From the NCBI GenBank assembly GCA_938024025.1, contig CALJBY010000114.1:1-8360 (forward strand): DNA of 8,360 nt, written 5' to 3'. The notes under the pieces were generated by a model. It saw only the letters and a program-made list of their open reading frames with translations, searched no databases and had not been told where the DNA came from. A program made the translations under genes and the position numbers. Positions 4,955-8,360 of the stretch are shown here, piece after piece; the stretch's first letter is position 1; each line of letters starts with the position of its first letter. The DNA is from an uncultured bacterium (lineage in GTDB: Bacteria; Desulfobacterota; WTBG01).

Positions 4955-7699
4955 CTAGGGGCACGCGTTAATCGAAGCACCCCCTTTATCTTCTATAGCT
5001 TTCATCCACTCCTGTACCAGCTGTAAAACTTCATTCACGCGAAAAGGTTTCTTGACTACCAAATCCACTCCGCTCGCTTTCAACTCGCTATCTTTTTGCT
5101 TCACCTCCCAGCCCGTGATAAGCGCAACCGGTGTCTCCTGACATATCTTCTTGATGTTTTCCGCTACCTGCCAACCAGACATCCCCGGCATACCAAGGTC
5201 GGTAAAAACCAGATCGAACCTTTTCTGCCGGAAGAGCTCTATACCTTTTTCACCATCAGGGGTAAATTCAACCTCATGTCCACCGTCTGTTAAAATATCC
5301 TTGAGCAGTTCACGTACATCCTCCTCATCCTCAACAACCAGAATGGTGGCTCTTCTCTTTTGTTCTGGCAGGATTTCCACTTCCTTGCTTTCCTTTATTG
5401 CAGCCTCATTTTGAGGAAGCTTTATGGTAAACGTGGTTCCCTTCCCCTCCACACTTTCTACCGTGATCGTTCCACGGTGACGGGCGATAATACCATAGGA
5501 CGCACTCATCCCCAGCCCGGTGGACTGGACACCTTTGGTAGTAAAGAACGGGTCAAATATCTTTCCTTGAATGTCTTTAGGAATACCCACTCCGTTATCC
5601 CTAACCACTCCCACCACATGGCCATTGTTCATAAAGGTTCTTACGCTTATCTCACCTCCGCTGGGCAAGGCATCAACCGCATTGTTAATAAGGTTAACAA
5701 AAACTTCCCGCAGTTCCGAAGCACTCCCTGCTACAGGAGGAAGAAGGGGAGAAAGTTCTTTGCCAATGCTGATTTTTACATCTTTCGCGGCAGCTTCATC
5801 GTGCCACTTGACTTTAGTAAATTCCAGGGTGTGATTAATAACCTCATTTAAGTCGACATTGACAAAGTTTACATTATGATCCTCATCCTTTTTCCGCGAA
5901 AACTCTTGAACTCTGCGTACCGTGTCAGCTCCATCGAAGGAAGCCTTTTCTATGATCTCCAAACTTTTCCTCAATTCGTTTACTAATTTTCTTCTCTCCT
6001 TTTTTTCGGACGGTACTCCAATGGTCCTCTTCAAGAGCTGCGTTCTACCAAGGATAACAGCCAGAATATTATTGAAATTATGGGCCACCCCTCCGGCCAG
6101 TTCCCCGAGCGACTGGAGTTTTTCAGATTGGAGCAGTCTTTCCTCCATCTTCTTCCGTTCAGAAATATCCCTCACCAGAACCGTAAGAATACATTCACCA
6201 CCTATTTCTATAACGAAGGTAGAACCTTCCATCGGAAATTCATGGCCGTCTTTCCGCAGCCCCGAGCCTTCCGTGGTTTTTCCAACAATGTGCAACCTAT
6301 TCGTTGTGCTAAATTCCTCAAACATCTTTTTTTGTCTTTCCCTGTGTCGCGGCGGCGATAGCACGGTAACAGCTTTTCCCACAATTTCATCACGGGCATA
6401 GCCAAACATCTCTTCAGCCTTTTTATTAAAACTTACTATGATCCCCTCTTTACTGGTAGAAATAATGGCATCATTGGCATTATCCACCAAGCTGTGATAG
6501 CGCTCCTCTGAACGTTTCAGCTCCTCTTCTGCCTCTTTCCGGTCATTCACATCTCTGATGCAGGCAAGTGATCCTGTGGTGTTGCTTTTTATATCTTTTA
6601 TCAGCGAAAAATTGACCTCGACATGGAAGAGGCTGCCATCCTTTCTCTGCCACGCCTGCTCCACACCGCTTATTTTCTCCTTTATCTTCAATGCATCGAT
6701 CACATCCAGTGCCCTCTGCTGGTGTTCCCCATCGGCAGGCATGAGCTCCCATATATGCTTTCCCACCAGTTCATCTCTGCCGTAGCCAAGCATCACCTCT
6801 ACCGCACTGTTAACCTGTACGATGTAATCCGAAGAATCGGTTATCATAATGCCGTCTACCGAAGTCTCAAGGATGCGCCGCAGTTCTAATGTTCGATCTT
6901 CCAGGAGTGTCTCTACTCTCAAAAGCGACCATTCTCTCCGGATCTTTTCGCACAGCTCAAAAAGGTATTGAATTTTGAAAGGTTTATGTACAAATGCATC
7001 GGCACCCATCTGGGTGACTTTAACGGCTAAATCAGGATCAGGATCACCGGTAATGGCTAAGATGGCAACCTGACTCTGCGGTTGTTTAAAGGCATCTATC
7101 AGCTTAGCCCCGTCATCATCCGGCAAATGATAATCAAGAATAACAATTTCCGGACGCACCTCGTCGAACACACGGCGAGCCTCTTTACCATCAGAAGCCT
7201 CGAAAACTAAAGAGCCATACTCTTTGAATCCTTCACTGATGGTCTCCCGTAACGCTGCATCATCTTCAACAACCAGAATACGGGACTTTCGCTTATCACT
7301 CTTTCCTGACAAGAGGTTGTTCACGGTAGTGTGTAAATCTTCCGGGTTGTACGGCACCGAAAGAAAACCATTAGCACCGAGCTCCCGCGTTATTTCTTCA
7401 GCATCACTGCCGCTGAAGGTAGCTGACATTACCAGAATCGGTATCTTATTAAACTCAGCGAACTCCAGAGACCGCAACAACCTGCATAATTTCCAGCCGT
7501 CGATTCCAGGCATATAGAGATCAGTAACAATGAGATCCACTGTCTTTATCTCCCGCAACTTCCTTAACGCCTCATCTCCTCCCATACAGGCAATGACTTC
7601 CATGCCCAGCTTCTCCATTGATTTTTTCATGAGCTGAAGCTGTACCGGATCATCGTCTACGATGAGAGCCCGTTGCCTGTTTAAATCTTCTTTCTTCAT
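4955..7699 (-). CDS. soluble multi-receiver histidine kinase (REC-REC-PAS-PAS-HisKA-HATPase-REC)
   Basis: 914-residue cytoplasmic kinase. REC1 (about 8-130) has acidic D15-D17, D60 and S92, but V115 replaces the conserved Lys (LSVPYN). REC2 (about 138-260) is canonical: E145/D146/D147, D189, T217, K239. A helical linker leads to PAS-A (about 273-387) and PAS-B (about 400-516). The HisKA H-box is GVAHNFNNIL with H540, the NtrB-like subclass but with Asn rather than Asp at H+1. The ATPase has the N-box with N673, G1 DNGVGIP from D701, FDPFFTTK and TGLGMS. REC3 (about 783-905) is canonical: E790/D791, D834, T862, K884. Two N-terminal receivers suggest that upstream kinases or an Hpt protein tune this kinase. 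The frame extends to a GTG at 7753, five bases after the Hpt stop, but GTGAGG six bases before the ATG at 7699 and the start of the REC fold just after it favour 7699. It lies between the Hpt and HDOD genes. Confidence 0.95.
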   Translation of the reverse strand: MKKEDLNRQRALIVDDDPVQLQLMKKSMEKLGMEVIACMGGDEALRKLREIKTVDLIVTDLYMPGIDGWKLCRLLRSLEFAEFNKIPILVMSATFSGSDAEEITRELGANGFLSVPYNPEDLHTTVNNLLSGKSDKRKSRILVVEDDAALRETISEGFKEYGSLVFEASDGKEARRVFDEVRPEIVILDYHLPDDDGAKLIDAFKQPQSQVAILAITGDPDPDLAVKVTQMGADAFVHKPFKIQYLFELCEKIRREWSLLRVETLLEDRTLELRRILETSVDGIMITDSSDYIVQVNSAVEVMLGYGRDELVGKHIWELMPADGEHQQRALDVIDALKIKEKISGVEQAWQRKDGSLFHVEVNFSLIKDIKSNTTGSLACIRDVNDRKEAEEELKRSEERYHSLVDNANDAIISTSKEGIIVSFNKKAEEMFGYARDEIVGKAVTVLSPPRHRERQKKMFEEFSTTNRLHIVGKTTEGSGLRKDGHEFPMEGSTFVIEIGGECILTVLVRDISERKKMEERLLQSEKLQSLGELAGGVAHNFNNILAVILGRTQLLKRTIGVPSEKKERRKLVNELRKSLEIIEKASFDGADTVRRVQEFSRKKDEDHNVNFVNVDLNEVINHTLEFTKVKWHDEAAAKDVKISIGKELSPLLPPVAGSASELREVFVNLINNAVDALPSGGEISVRTFMNNGHVVGVVRDNGVGIPKDIQGKIFDPFFTTKGVQSTGLGMSASYGIIARHRGTITVESVEGKGTTFTIKLPQNEAAIKESKEVEILPEQKRRATILVVEDEEDVRELLKDILTDGGHEVEFTPDGEKGIELFRQKRFDLVFTDLGMPGMSGWQVAENIKKICQETPVALITGWEVKQKDSELKASGVDLVVKKPFRVNEVLQLVQEWMKAIEDKGGASINACP

Positions 7700-7705
7700 T
7701 GCATG

Positions 7706-7711
7706 CCTCAC
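7706..7711 (-). promoter_or_regulatory. ribosome binding site that favours the 7699 start
   Basis: GTGAGG on the minus strand sits six bases before the ATG at 7699. The upstream GTG at 7753 has no clear site at normal spacing, and its extra 18 residues add no recognisable REC structure. Confidence 0.6.
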
Positions 7712-7758
7712 TTTATGGTAGTGAATGGGGGTTATGCTCTTACTGCCGGACACCTGCT

Positions 7759-8079
7759 TTAGTTACCCTTCAGCTCCTGCGCTATCTGCTCACACTGACC
7801 TTTGATAGATTGTGCCGCCTCCCCTGCACCTTCAAGGCTGTTTTGTCGTGCCTTTTCTTCAACCTCTTTTGCCACTTCAGCTATCGCCGCCAAACCAAGA
7901 TTTGCAGAAGAACCTTTTATGGTATGGGCTGCTTCTAATACCTGCCTGCTGTCACTTGCATCAAGGCCACCTTGCAGCTTGGCGAGATTAGAGCCTGTTG
8001 TCTCCACAAAGAGCTCCAGCAGCTCAAGATATTCCTCTTCCTCTAAACCCAATCTTTGGGCCAATTCTTTACAGTGCAT
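7759..8079 (-). CDS. stand-alone histidine phosphotransfer (Hpt) protein
   Basis: 106-residue, almost entirely helical acidic protein. The Hpt signature AAHTIKGSSANLG (50-62) puts the phospho-accepting histidine at H52, followed by the Lys and Gly residues that shape receiver docking. The helices before (about 5-40) and after (about 65-103) fit the Hpt four-helix bundle, and the length is usual for a single-domain Hpt. Such proteins carry phosphate between aspartates of receiver domains and have no catalytic activity of their own. It is the first gene of the apparent operon and is followed by the multi-receiver kinase after 59 bases. Both hybrid kinases in the window lack an Hpt domain, so it is a natural shared partner (inference). 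The ATG is preceded by a strong AAAGGGGAG four bases away. Confidence 0.93.
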   Translation of the reverse strand: MHCKELAQRLGLEEEEYLELLELFVETTGSNLAKLQGGLDASDSRQVLEAAHTIKGSSANLGLAAIAEVAKEVEEKARQNSLEGAGEAAQSIKGQCEQIAQELKGN

Positions 8080-8083
8080 CGTT

Positions 8084-8092
8084 CTCCCCTTT
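8084..8092 (-). promoter_or_regulatory. strong ribosome binding site of the Hpt gene
   Basis: AAAGGGGAG on the minus strand ends four bases before the ATG at 8079, the strongest translation signal of the operon. Confidence 0.75.
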
Positions 8093-8165
8093 CAGCAGTG
8101 TTCATCAAACATCAACCCTATTGTTATTCCTTAAAAAGTGTGCCCCCTCACTCCTTTTTCCCGTC

Positions 8166-8236
8166 TTTATTGCACTGATAAGAATATCGGCAACCACCGG
8201 AAAAACTTTATAAAAATCTATTACTATCAGAAAAAA
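8166..8236 (-). promoter_or_regulatory. upstream region of the Hpt operon with weak promoter candidates
   Basis: No gene is seen in 8080-8360, so the operon promoter should lie here. Two weak sigma70-like candidates exist on the minus strand. In the first, TTGCCG (8188-8193) is followed after 16 bases by AATAAA (8166-8171). In the second, TATAAA (8207-8212) is preceded by a T-run (8231-8236) in place of a real -35. Neither matches well, and no sigma54 GG/GC pair at proper spacing was found. Confidence 0.2.
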
Positions 8237-8241
8237 GTGAT

Positions 8242-8267
8242 GCACCTAAAAGAACTTTTTATGTGCC
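8242..8267. repeat. imperfect palindrome and ATGTGCC direct repeat
   Basis: AAAAG (8248-8252) and CTTTT (8255-8259) are symmetric, flanked by GCAC (8242-8245) and GTGC (8263-8266) one base out of register. ATGTGCC at 8261-8267 recurs at 8289-8295, a 28-base period. The position upstream of the operon would suit an operator, but nothing identifies the binding protein. Confidence 0.25.
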
Positions 8268-8360
8268 TGTCCAAGGATACTGAAAATAATGTGCCGCACA
8301 CCCTTACCATCATGCACGATTCACCTTAAAGAAGGACGGCAGGGCAGCTAATTGTTAATT

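Noticed and set aside
5360..6401. Long plus-strand reading frames of about 160 codons (5360-5851 and 5922-6401)
   Set aside because: They lie opposite the PAS, HisKA and ATPase coding sequence of the large kinase, show no domain-like composition and are explained as shadows of that gene.
8138..8329. Plus-strand frame of 63 codons in the right-hand upstream region
   Set aside because: Low-complexity AT-rich sequence without a ribosome binding site, placed where the Hpt operon promoter is expected.
1..8360. CRISPR array, tRNA, rRNA, transposase gene or phage attachment site
   Set aside because: No regularly spaced repeats, no tRNA-like cloverleaf with a TTC arm and no transposase or integrase domain could be found by eye.

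Overview
The window is a bacterial chromosomal segment in which all five convincing genes lie on the minus strand. Codon use and base composition look moderate, with no extreme GC. Several soluble hybrid histidine kinases, an HDOD protein and REP-like palindromes point to an environmental Gram-negative-type bacterium with a large signalling repertoire. A deltaproteobacterial or planctomycete (anammox-like) lineage would fit, but I cannot fix the taxon from sequence alone.

In the direction of transcription (right to left), the layout is: an approximately 280-base upstream region with weak promoter candidates (8080-8360); a stand-alone histidine phosphotransfer (Hpt) protein (7759-8079); a large soluble kinase, REC-REC-PAS-PAS-HisKA-HATPase-REC (4955-7699); and an HDOD-domain protein (4002-4862). 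These three form a probable operon that ends at a terminator-like hairpin plus T run (3953-3987). Next comes a second soluble hybrid kinase, PAS-PAS-HisKA-HATPase-REC-REC (1293-3932). An approximately 550-base non-coding stretch (742-1292) follows, rich in inverted repeats and containing a REP-like element. Then comes a nitroreductase-family flavoprotein (94-741). A second, unrelated REP-like palindrome sits at the left edge (1-38).

Working model (inference): the two kinases are cytoplasmic, since no membrane segment is visible, and sense internal or diffusible cues through PAS domains. Neither carries its own Hpt domain, so the small Hpt protein may shuttle phosphate between their receiver domains. 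No DNA-binding or GGDEF/EAL output domain is present in the window. The co-transcribed HDOD protein is therefore the most plausible local output, although no receiver is fused to it. The nitroreductase looks like an unrelated housekeeping or detoxification gene.

I see no wholly new system here. The most interesting points are the split phosphorelay, three departures from consensus at key signalling residues (a receiver without its conserved Lys, a receiver with a broken acidic pair, and an H-box with Asn after the His), an insertion inside a receiver domain, and the hairpin-dense intergenic region.
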